This document shows, one piece after another, positions 42,802-51,835 of a DNA stretch of 64,000 nucleotides (position 1 is the first letter of the stretch; every line of letters starts with the position of its first letter). A program made the position numbers and the translations under genes. The DNA lies in the NCBI RefSeq assembly GCF_027111315.2, contig NZ_CP114289.2, positions 3,286,001-3,350,000 of the forward strand, given 5' to 3'. The stretch comes from Flavobacterium limnophilum. GTDB lineage: Bacteria > Bacteroidota > Bacteroidia > Flavobacteriales > Flavobacteriaceae. Below the pieces are notes generated by a model. The model searched no databases. It was not told the DNA's origin and saw only the letters and a list, made by a program, of their open reading frames with translations.

Positions 42802-42826
42802 ATTATTAACCAAAAAAACCATTAAG

Positions 42827-45800
42827 ATGACAAACAAACGATTATTTTATTATTGTAATTTTTTATTACCGAGAAAAGCTTGGCTTTTGACTATGGTGGT
42901 AATGCTATTTTCTTCTTATAATCTTGTCGCCCAAAACGAAAAAATGATTACAGGAAGCATCACTTCAGCGAAAGACGGATTGACGTTGCCAAGTGTCAAT
43001 GTTGTTGTAAAAGGAACTCAAAGATCGGCAAATGCTGATTTTGACGGAAAATATGTCATTCAGGCAAATCCTGGGGAAATTTTAGTTTTCTCTTACATAG
43101 GTTATGCAACACAACAAGTCACTGTGGGCAACCAAGACAAAATTAATGTTGCATTGAAAGAAGACGTCAACAAACTGGATGAAGTGGTGGTTATTGGATA
43201 CGGAACACAAAAGAAATCAGATCTTTCCGGAGCTGTAAGTGTCGTGAATATGGAATCTGCCAAAAAAGTAGTTACCTATGATACTGCAAAAATGCTTCAA
43301 GGACAAGTTGCCGGTGTTACAGTACAATCTTCCGGCGAGCCTGGAGGATTTGTAAACATCAAAATTAGAGGTCTAAACTCTTTTACCAACAACAACCCTC
43401 TTTTTGTAATTGACGGGATGATTGTGGATGCTCCTTTTGATTTTGCTCCTGGCGATGTCGAGTCTATGCAGGTATTAAAAGATGCTTCTTCTGCCGCCAT
43501 TTATGGTGTTCGCGGAGCCAATGGAGTTGTAATCATTACAACCAAAAAAGGAAAATTGGGACAACTAAGCGTGAAATACAAATCACTTATAGGTTTCCAG
43601 AATGTGGCCAAGACTTGGGACGTGACTGATAGAGTGGGTTATCAAACAATTACCAGTGCTGCCGAAAAAAATGCAGGATTAACAATAGCTCCAGGAAATG
43701 ACCCTACAAATCCAAGCTATATCACCAATGTTGATACTAATTGGCAAGCCGAGGCTTATGAAACAGGCATTGTAGAAAACCATTCGTTGGCATTTAATGG
43801 TGGTGCTGAATCTTTGGCATACAATATGAACTTGGATTATTTCAAAAATAGCAGCTACATCAAGTCTCCGCAAGATTATGAAAGAATGTCCATGAACTTG
43901 AATTTGAATGGCAAAAAAGGAATATTCAAATACGGTACAAAAATAGGCTACACACAATCTGACAAAGAAAACTTCAACAGCTATGTTGGCGAAACAGCAA
44001 TTGGTGCTTTAGTTGGAGCAATTCCTACAATGCCAGTTTATGATGCCAATAGATTAGGCGGTTACGGTGGCACGGACAACTTGACTCAAAGAGCTATATC
44101 GCTAAACGTTATTGGATTCAATAATTTAATCGAAAACAACGGACAAAGAAATCGCTTTATTGGAGATATCTGGGGAGAATTTGAAATCGTAAAAGGCTTG
44201 AAATATAAAATTGATGCCAGTTTTGACCGATTGGATTATGAAAACAGTAAATACATTCCTCAAAGTGATTTAGGATGGTATTATATTACAACCAAAGAAG
44301 AAGCTTCTCTAGATGTTTCAACTGGCAGCATAGATAAAACTTTCTTCAACAATACTTTAACTTACTCCAAAGAAATAGACAAACATAAATTTGACGCTTT
44401 GGTAGGTATCGTCCAAGAGCGCAGCGATTCTTACAATCACTGGTCAAGAGGCGTAGGTTATGATTATGGTGAAATCAGTATGCTACAATATGCAGATGAC
44501 ACAAGCACAGGAGAACGTAAAGAAACAATAACCGGCAAATCATACATAAGCCGTGTAAACTATTCTTATGATGATCGTTATTTATTGCAAGCCAACTTTA
44601 GACAAGACAAATCTTCTTTGTTTAGCGAAAAAAACAATACCGCCAACAACTACTCTTTCTCTGGAGCTTGGAAATTGAGCAACGAAAAATTCATTCACTT
44701 GCCAGAATGGGTAAGCAACATCAAACTAAGAGGTAGTTATGGTAAATTAGGAAACAACACTATTGCTCCGTATTTCTTCGCCACGACAATCAACAGCTTC
44801 GCTGGATATGATTTCAATAACGCCTTGGCTCCTGGAACAACAGTTGTAGCTTCTTTAGACCCAGATGTAAAATGGGAAGACAATGAAACTACAGATGTGG
44901 CTATTGAAGTTGGATTATTCAACAATGATTTGCAATTTACGGCTGAATATTTTGTAAAAAATTCCACAAACCTTTTAATTGGAGTTCCGTTACCCTATTC
45001 TACTGGTGCATTCCCTGCAAGCATTACAACAAATGCAGGAGCAATGAAAAACACGGGATTTGAATTTTCTGCAACCTACAACAACAATCGCCACGCTTTC
45101 AAATATAGCATCTCTGCTAATTTAGGAACTTTGAAAAATGAAGTGAAGCAAATTGGAATTAATGGAAACCCACTTTATGGTACCTTTTCAAAATCAGAAG
45201 TCGGGAGGTCAATGGGAGAAATATTTGCTTATGAAACAGCAGGAATATTTCAAGACGCTGCCGATTTAGCCGCATCACCTACTCAAACCAATGCCGGAGT
45301 GGGCGACCTTAAATTCAAGGATGTCAACGGAGACGGAATGATTAGTGATTTAGACAGAACTTATCAAGGGATTACCATTCCTAAATACAGCTATGGTATC
45401 AATTTTAGCAGTACCTACAAAAACTGGGATTTCTCTATGTTTTGGCAAGGTGCCGGTGGAAACAAAGTTTTCAATGGTATATATCAAAATTTAATGTCAG
45501 CACAATACGGTAATCACCATACAGACATGTTAAACTACTGGACACCAACAAACACTAATACTGACGTACCTCGTCCAATGATTGGCGACCCTAATGCCAA
45601 CGGAAGAGAATCTAACCGTTTTGTAGAAGATGGAGACTACTTAAGACTACAAACTATGGAAATTGGTTATGAAATTCCAATCCCTGTAAACAATGTTGTT
45701 CAAAAAGCAAAAGTGTTCGTAAACGGTCAAAACCTATGGACTATTACCAAATATACTGGTGCAGACCCTGATTTTAACAGCAACGACGGATTAAGATCCA

Positions 45801-45868
45801 GAGGTTATGACGGAGGTTCATTCCCTAATCCTAGAACTATTTCTTTAGGAGTTGAAGTAAATTTTTAA
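42827..45868 (+). CDS. SusC-like TonB-dependent outer-membrane transporter
   Basis: 1013 aa. After a long signal peptide (ending LVAQ near residue 36) come a carboxypeptidase-regulatory-like domain (about 40-115, MITGSITSAKDGLTLPSVNV), the TonB box/plug start LDEVVVIGYGTQKKSDLSGAV, the plug with IKIRGLNSF and FVIDGM, and a 22-strand barrel ending in Phe (ISLGVEVNF). It forms the outer-membrane import complex with the SusD-like lipoprotein 29 bp downstream. Given the arabinanases after it and the AraR-like operators before it, arabino-oligosaccharides are the likely cargo. Confidence 0.93.
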   Translation: MTNKRLFYYCNFLLPRKAWLLTMVVMLFSSYNLVAQNEKMITGSITSAKDGLTLPSVNVVVKGTQRSANADFDGKYVIQANPGEILVFSYIGYATQQVTVGNQDKINVALKEDVNKLDEVVVIGYGTQKKSDLSGAVSVVNMESAKKVVTYDTAKMLQGQVAGVTVQSSGEPGGFVNIKIRGLNSFTNNNPLFVIDGMIVDAPFDFAPGDVESMQVLKDASSAAIYGVRGANGVVIITTKKGKLGQLSVKYKSLIGFQNVAKTWDVTDRVGYQTITSAAEKNAGLTIAPGNDPTNPSYITNVDTNWQAEAYETGIVENHSLAFNGGAESLAYNMNLDYFKNSSYIKSPQDYERMSMNLNLNGKKGIFKYGTKIGYTQSDKENFNSYVGETAIGALVGAIPTMPVYDANRLGGYGGTDNLTQRAISLNVIGFNNLIENNGQRNRFIGDIWGEFEIVKGLKYKIDASFDRLDYENSKYIPQSDLGWYYITTKEEASLDVSTGSIDKTFFNNTLTYSKEIDKHKFDALVGIVQERSDSYNHWSRGVGYDYGEISMLQYADDTSTGERKETITGKSYISRVNYSYDDRYLLQANFRQDKSSLFSEKNNTANNYSFSGAWKLSNEKFIHLPEWVSNIKLRGSYGKLGNNTIAPYFFATTINSFAGYDFNNALAPGTTVVASLDPDVKWEDNETTDVAIEVGLFNNDLQFTAEYFVKNSTNLLIGVPLPYSTGAFPASITTNAGAMKNTGFEFSATYNNNRHAFKYSISANLGTLKNEVKQIGINGNPLYGTFSKSEVGRSMGEIFAYETAGIFQDAADLAASPTQTNAGVGDLKFKDVNGDGMISDLDRTYQGITIPKYSYGINFSSTYKNWDFSMFWQGAGGNKVFNGIYQNLMSAQYGNHHTDMLNYWTPTNTNTDVPRPMIGDPNANGRESNRFVEDGDYLRLQTMEIGYEIPIPVNNVVQKAKVFVNGQNLWTITKYTGADPDFNSNDGLRSRGYDGGSFPNPRTISLGVEVNF

Positions 45869-45897
45869 AATTAGCAAACCATTAAAAACGAATCAAA

Positions 45898-47442
45898 ATG
45901 AAATATAAAATATATAATTATTTAGCTGGTTTCTTTTCACTGGCGATTGTAACAACAAGTTGTGTTAACGATGAAGATTTAGTTCAAGTTGACCCCAACA
46001 ATGATGCCGTGGATTCCTTTTGGAAAACAGACCAAGACGCCATCGAGGGAGTGAATGCAGTCTATGGAAGCTTATTGACTGACGGAACTTATATGCGAAG
46101 CACCCCCTTATTATTAGACTTAAAAGGAGATGACGCCAGAAGCAACAGCCCTTGGGGCGCTATGTACAATGTGGGGCGTTTCAACTCAAATGTTTCTGAT
46201 GCCGCAATTTATGGCTGGGCTTACGAAACCTACTATCAAGGTATTTATCGCGCGAACCAAGTGTTAGAAAATGTACCTGCAATAGAAATGGATGCCACAC
46301 TTAAAAACAGAATTCTTGGAGAGGCTCATTTTTTAAGAGGTTTATATTTGTTTCATGCAGTAAATATGTTTAAAAACGTGCCAGTGCCAACAAAAATAGC
46401 CGCTTTCTATCCACAAAAAACAGAAGCAGAAGGTTGGGCTCAAGTAATAGCAGATTTCAAGGCAGCCGCAGATTTACTTCCTCCCTCCTACACAGACATT
46501 AATGATAAAGGACGTGCCACAAAAGGTGCCGCTCTGGGATATATGGGTAAAGCTTATTTGTTTACCAAAGATTTTCCTAATGCCAAAATTGCATTCAAAC
46601 AAGTAATTGATTTAGGCGTTTATTCTTTAGTGTCCAATTATCGTGATAACTTTACAGACACGAACGAAAACAATTCAGAATCTCTTTTCGAAGTACAATT
46701 CAGCAGAAGTGCTGGAGGTGTTGATTTAGGTTGGGGCGGATCTCCAGCTGTTGGTTGGGGAAAAACTTCAGCCAGAGCCATTACTTATGGACCAAGAGTT
46801 TTTGGATGGACAGACGTACAACCTACGTTTACATTATTTAATGAATTCCAAGAAGAAAAAACGGTGACAAATACGGTAGACCCACGTTTAGACGCAACGA
46901 TGTTCTACAACAAACCTGGAGGAATGCAACTTTACGGCAAAGATTTCGCTACTTTTTACGCAGGTAATGCAGGAGATTTGAATGATTTATTTTGCAGAAA
47001 ATATCAAAATTCCGATGGGGCTTATGCAGACGAAAAAGACTGGCGTTCTGGAATAAACGAACGTTTATTGCGTTATGCCGACATATTGTTGATGTATGCA
47101 GAGTGTTTGAACGAAACAAGCGACACTCCAGGCGCATATACTTACATACAAATGGTAAGAAACAGGGTTGGTTTGCCTAATTTAGCCACTGTAAAACCAA
47201 ACATGACCCAAGCACAAATGAGAGACCAAATTGGACATGAAAGATTCTTGGAATTCCCATTGGAAGGTCACCGTTTTGATGACATCCGTCGTTGGGGCTG
47301 GTTACAAGATCCCGTAAAGTTGGCGTGGTTAAAAACAAGAGATGTTGAATTTAATTCTTATACAAAAGGAAGAGAATTCTTTCCGATACCACAATTAGAA
47401 AAGGACAACAATCCTGGGACAATCCAGAATGAAGGTTATTAA
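45898..47442 (+). CDS. SusD-like surface glycan-binding lipoprotein
   Basis: 514 aa. The lipobox Cys22 (TTSC) is followed by VNDED, an acidic stretch like the surface-export signal of Bacteroidota lipoproteins. SusD/RagB landmarks are DSFWKTDQDAIEGVNAVYGSL, TPR-like helices (AHFLRGLYLFHAVNMF), and the C-terminal ERFLEFPLEGHRFDDIRRWG with YTKGREFFPIPQLE. It caps the SusC barrel and captures oligosaccharide. It is cotranscribed with susC; a strong hairpin separates it from the arabinosidase genes. Confidence 0.93.
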   Translation: MKYKIYNYLAGFFSLAIVTTSCVNDEDLVQVDPNNDAVDSFWKTDQDAIEGVNAVYGSLLTDGTYMRSTPLLLDLKGDDARSNSPWGAMYNVGRFNSNVSDAAIYGWAYETYYQGIYRANQVLENVPAIEMDATLKNRILGEAHFLRGLYLFHAVNMFKNVPVPTKIAAFYPQKTEAEGWAQVIADFKAAADLLPPSYTDINDKGRATKGAALGYMGKAYLFTKDFPNAKIAFKQVIDLGVYSLVSNYRDNFTDTNENNSESLFEVQFSRSAGGVDLGWGGSPAVGWGKTSARAITYGPRVFGWTDVQPTFTLFNEFQEEKTVTNTVDPRLDATMFYNKPGGMQLYGKDFATFYAGNAGDLNDLFCRKYQNSDGAYADEKDWRSGINERLLRYADILLMYAECLNETSDTPGAYTYIQMVRNRVGLPNLATVKPNMTQAQMRDQIGHERFLEFPLEGHRFDDIRRWGWLQDPVKLAWLKTRDVEFNSYTKGREFFPIPQLEKDNNPGTIQNEGY

Positions 47443-47450
47443 ATATTAAG

Positions 47451-47465
47451 TTGAATTAGTTAGTT
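47451..47465 (+). repeat. Intergenic 15-mer TTGAATTAGTTAGTT, copy 1
   Basis: The same 15 bases occur at 50745-50759. Both copies lie 9-14 bp after a stop codon in this operon and shortly before a stem-loop. Here the unit is followed by further TTAG-rich degenerate repeats up to about 47490. Confidence 0.6.
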
Positions 47466-47493
47466 TAGTTAGTTAGAATTAGTTTAGAATTGT

Positions 47494-47537
47494 TAATATC
47501 ATGTGGTAAGACCTAAAAATCTTGCCACGTGATATTA
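47494..47537 (+). other. Strong intercistronic hairpin after susD
   Basis: An 18-bp stem (47494-47511 with 47520-47537; core GTGGTAAGA pairing with TCTTGCCAC) has two G-U wobbles and an 8-base loop CCTAAAAA. No T-run follows. It is placed to protect the susCD message from 3' decay or to cause partial termination, so that susCD mRNA exceeds enzyme mRNA. Confidence 0.7.
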
Positions 47538-47552
47538 TAACTTAAAGTCATT

Positions 47553-49100
47553 ATGAAAAAAGCGTTATTAATTTTATCAGTTTATGTTTTTTGTAGTCAA
47601 AGTGTTTTTTCTCAAAAAGAAACAACAGTAATTTCCCTAAAAAACATTGAAAATGCACCAACAATCAACAAAAACATCTACGGTCATTTTGCCGAACATC
47701 TCGGCAGGTGTATTTACGGAGGTTTTTTTGTGGGCGACACTTCAAAAATACCCAACACAGCTGGTGTCAGGAATGATGTTGTTAAAGCTCTAAAAGAATT
47801 AAAAATACCAAACTTGCGTTGGCCAGGCGGTTGTTTTGCCGACACCTACCACTGGAAAGATGGTATTGGCCCCAAAGAACAAAGACCAACAATTGTAAAC
47901 CAATGGTGGGGTGGCGTGACCGAAGACAACAGCTTTGGAACACACGATTTTTTAAATATGTGCGAATTACTGGGAACCGAACCTTACTTGGCTGGAAACT
48001 TGGCAACTGGCACAGTTCAAGAAATGGCAGACTGGGTACAATACGTAAACTTTGCAGGCAAAAGCCCAATGAGTGATTTGCGTGTCAAAAATGGAAGAAA
48101 AGAACCTTGGAAAGTGAAAATATGGGGCGTTGGCAACGAAGCTTGGGGTTGTGGTGGCAATATGACAGCCGAATATTACACTGGCGAATACCGAAAATAT
48201 GCCACCTTCATGTCGGATTGGACTAACTCTGGCGCATTGATGCGCGTGGCCTCTGGAGCCAATAGCGGCGACTATAATTGGACAGAAACAATAATGAAAA
48301 ATATTCCAGGCAATATGCTTGGTGGTGTCGCTTTGCATCATTATTCCGTAATTGATTGGAACAAAAAAGGAGATGCTGTCGATTTTGCCGAAGACATTTA
48401 TTTCAGGACCATGACGGAAGCCTTGAAAATGGAGGAATTGGTTACCAAACATTCCGCCATTATGGACAAATACGATCCAAAGAAAAATATAGCCTTGGTA
48501 GTCGATGAATGGGGCGGTTGGTATGAAGTTGAAAAAGGCAGCAATCCCGGCTTTTTATACCAACAAAACACAATGAGAGACGCCGTTTTGGCGGGAACTA
48601 CCCTGAATATTTTCAACAATCATGCCGAGAGGGTTCGCATAGCCAATTTGGCCCAATGCGTCAATGTGTTGCAAGCGGTAATTCTTACCGACAAAACAAA
48701 AATGTTGTTGACACCAACATACCACGTAATGAAAATGTACAGCGTGCACCAAGACGCCACATTAATACCGTTAACATTCGAGTCGCCATTGTACACATTC
48801 AACGACAAAAGTTTACCGGCCATTAACGTTTCGGCTTCAAAAGACGCCAAAGGTTTAACCCACATTTCATTGGTAAATGTTGACTCCAAAAAAGAAAACA
48901 AAATAGAAATAGACCTCAATGCACTTGGAATCAAAACAGTGACAGGAACCATACTTGCTTCATCCAAATTGCAAGACCACAACACATTCGACAATCCAAC
49001 AAAAATTCAACCAACGGTTTTTAAAGGTTTCGAAATCAAAAAAGGTAAATTAGAAATCGTAATACCTCCTTTTTCTGTTGTAACTTTAGAAGGAAAATAA
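47553..49100 (+). CDS. GH51 alpha-L-arabinofuranosidase, secreted
   Basis: 515 aa, signal peptide ending VFSQ at about residue 21. The barrel starts IYGHFAEHLGRCIYGG and has LRWPGGCFADTYHW, the acid/base Glu near 195 in GVGNEAWGCGG and the nucleophile Glu near 318 in VVDEWGGWYEVE. The C-terminal beta domain ends PPFSVVTLEGK. Many GH51 enzymes are intracellular; this one is exported, so it probably trims arabinose from imported arabinan or arabinoxylan oligosaccharides in the periplasm. It follows the susD hairpin and starts a run of arabinan enzymes. Confidence 0.93.
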   Translation: MKKALLILSVYVFCSQSVFSQKETTVISLKNIENAPTINKNIYGHFAEHLGRCIYGGFFVGDTSKIPNTAGVRNDVVKALKELKIPNLRWPGGCFADTYHWKDGIGPKEQRPTIVNQWWGGVTEDNSFGTHDFLNMCELLGTEPYLAGNLATGTVQEMADWVQYVNFAGKSPMSDLRVKNGRKEPWKVKIWGVGNEAWGCGGNMTAEYYTGEYRKYATFMSDWTNSGALMRVASGANSGDYNWTETIMKNIPGNMLGGVALHHYSVIDWNKKGDAVDFAEDIYFRTMTEALKMEELVTKHSAIMDKYDPKKNIALVVDEWGGWYEVEKGSNPGFLYQQNTMRDAVLAGTTLNIFNNHAERVRIANLAQCVNVLQAVILTDKTKMLLTPTYHVMKMYSVHQDATLIPLTFESPLYTFNDKSLPAINVSASKDAKGLTHISLVNVDSKKENKIEIDLNALGIKTVTGTILASSKLQDHNTFDNPTKIQPTVFKGFEIKKGKLEIVIPPFSVVTLEGK

Positions 49101-49111
49101 AAACAACTAAA

Positions 49112-50731
49112 ATGAAAAAATCAAATTCCATCTTAAAATTAGCACCCTATCTAGTACTTTTTTTATTGGTTATTTCAGGCAGCAGTTGTTCTGGAAGCGA
49201 TGACAGCCCCACTCCGCCAGTTGTAGTTCCGCCTGTAGTTCCGCCAGTTGTAGTTCCACCTACATTTGCAGGCCCTACTTATGCCGATAATTATTCTTCC
49301 ATAGCAGCATGGGGTTCTAATTCGCAATGGAATTTGGCCAACGTGCACGACCCTACGGTCGAAAAAAGCGGGGAATATTATTATATGTACCAAACCGATG
49401 CTTCCTACGGAAATGCACATGAAGGTCACGGACATTTTCCTTACAGACGCTCCAAAGACCTGGTGACTTGGCAATACATGGGATCCGCCATGGCTGCGGC
49501 TCCAGAATGGGTAAAAGATTCCTTGAATAACAAAAGAGCCCGCATGAATCCACCTTTGCCGGCTATTGCAAATCCAAGATACGGCTATTGGGCGCCTTAC
49601 GTGAAAAAAGTGGGCAGCAAATACCGCATGTACTACAGCATCGTGGTGGATGAACCAATTACGGGAACCAGTTTTGACACCTCATGGTCGGAAAGAGCAT
49701 TCATTGGATTGGCAGAATCCGACGATTTAGCCTCCAATGTTTGGGTAGACAAGGGAATGGTAATTTGTTCTGAACCTGATGGCGTAAAAAGTTATATCAG
49801 AAATGATGCTAATGACTGGAATGCTTATTTCAAATTCAATGCCATCGACCCAACTTTTATCATTACTCCTGAAGGCGAACATTATTTAATTTACGGTTCT
49901 TGGCATTCCGGAATTGCAGCATTGAAACTGAATCCAACCACGGGTAAACCGGATAAATTAAAAACACTTGCCGATTACGGAACCCGCATCGCTTCTCGAA
50001 ATGCCACCAGCCGTTGGCAAGGTTCCGAAGGCCCAGAAATCATCTACAATCCCGACACCCAATATTACTATCTTTTCTTGGCTTATGATGGCCTTGATGT
50101 TCCTTACAACACCAGGGTTTGCCGTTCAAAAAGTATTACAGGGCCTTTTGTAGGTATCAACGGAGCCAATGTTACCAATGGAGCCGATGCTTGGCCTATG
50201 CTTACGCATCCTTACAGTTTCAACAACCATACCGGATGGGTTGGATTTGCACATTGTTCCGTTTTCCAAAATCCAGACACCAAACAATGGTTTTATGCTT
50301 CTCAGGCTCGTTTGCCAAAGGATGTGCCGGGCATCAATGTATCGAATGCCTTGATGATGGGACACGTTCGCGCCATAAAATGGACCGAAGACGGTTGGCC
50401 GGTTGTCGATGCTGAACGCTATGCAGCCGTGCCCGAAACCACAATTACCGAGGCTTCATTTATTGGTTCATGGGAACAAATCACGATGAATTATCAGTAT
50501 GCAACCATCCAAAAATCGGTTACCATATACTTGACCGCCGACAAAAAGGTGAGCGGTGGAGTTACCGGAACTTGGTCGTATGACAGCACCAACAAAACAT
50601 TGACCGTAAATGGCATAAAATGCAAAGTCAGCGATGCTTGGGATTGGGAAAAAAGCACTCGCAAAGTAACCATTTCCTATTCTGGACTTACCGCTGCAGG
50701 CGTTCCTGTTTGGGGCAAAAAAATAGATTGA
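49112..50731 (+). CDS. Surface lipoprotein GH43 endo-arabinanase with C-terminal beta-barrel domain
   Basis: 539 aa. The lipobox Cys26 is followed by SGSDD, an acidic surface-export signal, and then a Pro/Val-rich linker (residues 33-51, PPVVVPPVVPP). The GH43 domain (about 65-440) has Asp near 79 in NVHDPTVEKSG, AIDPTFIITPEG near 250 and the acid Glu near 304 in GSEGPEII; NHTGWVGFAHCSVF also fits endo-arabinanases. The last about 95 residues (FIGSWEQITMNYQYA to VWGKKID) form a small lipocalin-like barrel found on such enzymes. It likely cuts arabinan at the cell surface into pieces for SusCD. Confidence 0.85.
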   Translation: MKKSNSILKLAPYLVLFLLVISGSSCSGSDDSPTPPVVVPPVVPPVVVPPTFAGPTYADNYSSIAAWGSNSQWNLANVHDPTVEKSGEYYYMYQTDASYGNAHEGHGHFPYRRSKDLVTWQYMGSAMAAAPEWVKDSLNNKRARMNPPLPAIANPRYGYWAPYVKKVGSKYRMYYSIVVDEPITGTSFDTSWSERAFIGLAESDDLASNVWVDKGMVICSEPDGVKSYIRNDANDWNAYFKFNAIDPTFIITPEGEHYLIYGSWHSGIAALKLNPTTGKPDKLKTLADYGTRIASRNATSRWQGSEGPEIIYNPDTQYYYLFLAYDGLDVPYNTRVCRSKSITGPFVGINGANVTNGADAWPMLTHPYSFNNHTGWVGFAHCSVFQNPDTKQWFYASQARLPKDVPGINVSNALMMGHVRAIKWTEDGWPVVDAERYAAVPETTITEASFIGSWEQITMNYQYATIQKSVTIYLTADKKVSGGVTGTWSYDSTNKTLTVNGIKCKVSDAWDWEKSTRKVTISYSGLTAAGVPVWGKKID

Positions 50732-50744
50732 TAATTTTTTAATA

Positions 50745-50759
50745 TTGAATTAGTTAGTT
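50745..50759 (+). repeat. Intergenic 15-mer TTGAATTAGTTAGTT, copy 2
   Basis: Identical to 47451-47465. It directly precedes the hairpin at 50763-50798. Confidence 0.6.
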
Positions 50760-50762
50760 AAA

Positions 50763-50798
50763 AAATGCTCTTCTTGTTTGTATACATGAAGAGCATTT
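50763..50798 (+). other. Intercistronic hairpin between two GH43 genes
   Basis: AAATGCTCTTC (50763-50773) pairs perfectly with GAAGAGCATTT (50788-50798) over a 14-base loop. No T-run follows the stem beyond ATTT, so it is either a weak terminator or an mRNA-stability element within the operon. Confidence 0.55.
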
Positions 50799-50842
50799 GG
50801 ATAAAATAACCTCCCTAAAGCACTTTAAAGTCTTTAAAAAAA

Positions 50843-51829
50843 ATGAAAAAAACACTTACCATCGTATCGCTTTTGGCACTCCTTTCGTCTTGCAAAACCA
50901 CAAAGCCAGAGAACAGTGCGGCTTCCGCCAATGCTGGAAATACGACCCAAACCATCAACAATCCCATCATCAAGGACAAATACACCGCAGACCCGGCAGC
51001 TTTGGTGTACAAGGACAAAGTCTATCTTTATACGGGACACGACGTTCCAGAGAAAAATGTCAATTCGTATCGAATGAATGATTGGCTGGTATATTCCTCA
51101 TCAGACATGACCCATTGGGAAGAGCATCCCGTTCCTCTTAAAACAACCGATTTTGCTTGGGCAAAAGGTGATGCTTGGGCAGGACAAGTGATTGAAAGAA
51201 ACGGAAAATTCTATTGGTATGTGACCGTTTCGCACGGAACCATCCACGGAAAATCAATTGGCATTGCCGTTTCGGATAGTCCAATTGGCCCATTCAAAGA
51301 CGCTTTGGGAAAAGCAATTATCACCAATGACATGACAACTAAAACCGCTATTAGTTGGGATGATATCGACCCTACTGTTATCATCGACAATGGCCAGGCT
51401 TATCTTTTTTGGGGAAATACGGTTTGCAACTACGTGAAATTAAAAGAAAACATGATAGAAATGGATGGCCCAATTCAAACCATCGACTTGCCCAATTTTA
51501 CTGAAGCACCATGGATTCACAAACATAAGGATTGGTATTATTTGTCGTATGCCTACCAATTTCCCGAAAAAATTGCCTACGCCATGAGCAAATCAGTAAA
51601 TGGCCCATGGGAATACAAAGGAATTTTGAATGAAGTGGCAGGAAATTCAAACACCAATCATCAAGCAATAATCGACTTTAAAGACAAATCTTATTTTATT
51701 TATCACAATGGCTCCATTCCTACCGATGGAGGAAGTTTTAGACGTTCTGTTTGCGTGGACAGATTATACTACAATCCGGACGGAACCATGAAAAGAGTAA
51801 TCATGACTTCGGAAGGGATTCAAAAATAA
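50843..51829 (+). CDS. GH43 arabinofuranosidase lipoprotein
   Basis: 328 aa. The lipobox Cys17 (LLSSC) is followed by KTTKPENS, which lacks the acidic surface signal, so a periplasm-facing location is likely. The GH43 domain has Asp50 in YTADPAALV, Asp near 175 in DDIDPTVIID and Glu221 in FTEAPWIHK. It resembles the GH43 at 474 (LYTGHD, ERNGKFYW, RRSVCVD) and probably arose from the same duplication family, here placed in the arabinan operon. It likely removes terminal or side-chain arabinofuranose after import. Confidence 0.85.
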   Translation: MKKTLTIVSLLALLSSCKTTKPENSAASANAGNTTQTINNPIIKDKYTADPAALVYKDKVYLYTGHDVPEKNVNSYRMNDWLVYSSSDMTHWEEHPVPLKTTDFAWAKGDAWAGQVIERNGKFYWYVTVSHGTIHGKSIGIAVSDSPIGPFKDALGKAIITNDMTTKTAISWDDIDPTVIIDNGQAYLFWGNTVCNYVKLKENMIEMDGPIQTIDLPNFTEAPWIHKHKDWYYLSYAYQFPEKIAYAMSKSVNGPWEYKGILNEVAGNSNTNHQAIIDFKDKSYFIYHNGSIPTDGGSFRRSVCVDRLYYNPDGTMKRVIMTSEGIQK

Positions 51830-51835
51830 AAACTT

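Larger units (their letters stand above)
42232..42826. promoter_or_regulatory. araR-susC divergent regulatory region (595 bp)
   Basis: Very AT-rich and without a believable gene. It carries three copies of the AraR-like palindrome at 42619, 42684 and 42783, all in the half nearer susC, and a promoter for susC at 42749-42781. The araR-proximal 380 bp show nothing recognisable beyond T-tracts. Confidence 0.7.

Noticed and set aside
47451..47490. TTAGTTAG-rich stretch as a possible CRISPR or minisatellite
   Set aside because: Too short and irregular, with no spacers; better described as one copy of a 15-mer plus degenerate repeats.
50797..51081. 94-codon ORF overlapping the start of the GH43 gene at 50843
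   Set aside because: Out of frame with a well-supported GH43 gene, with basic low-complexity composition typical of a shadow frame.
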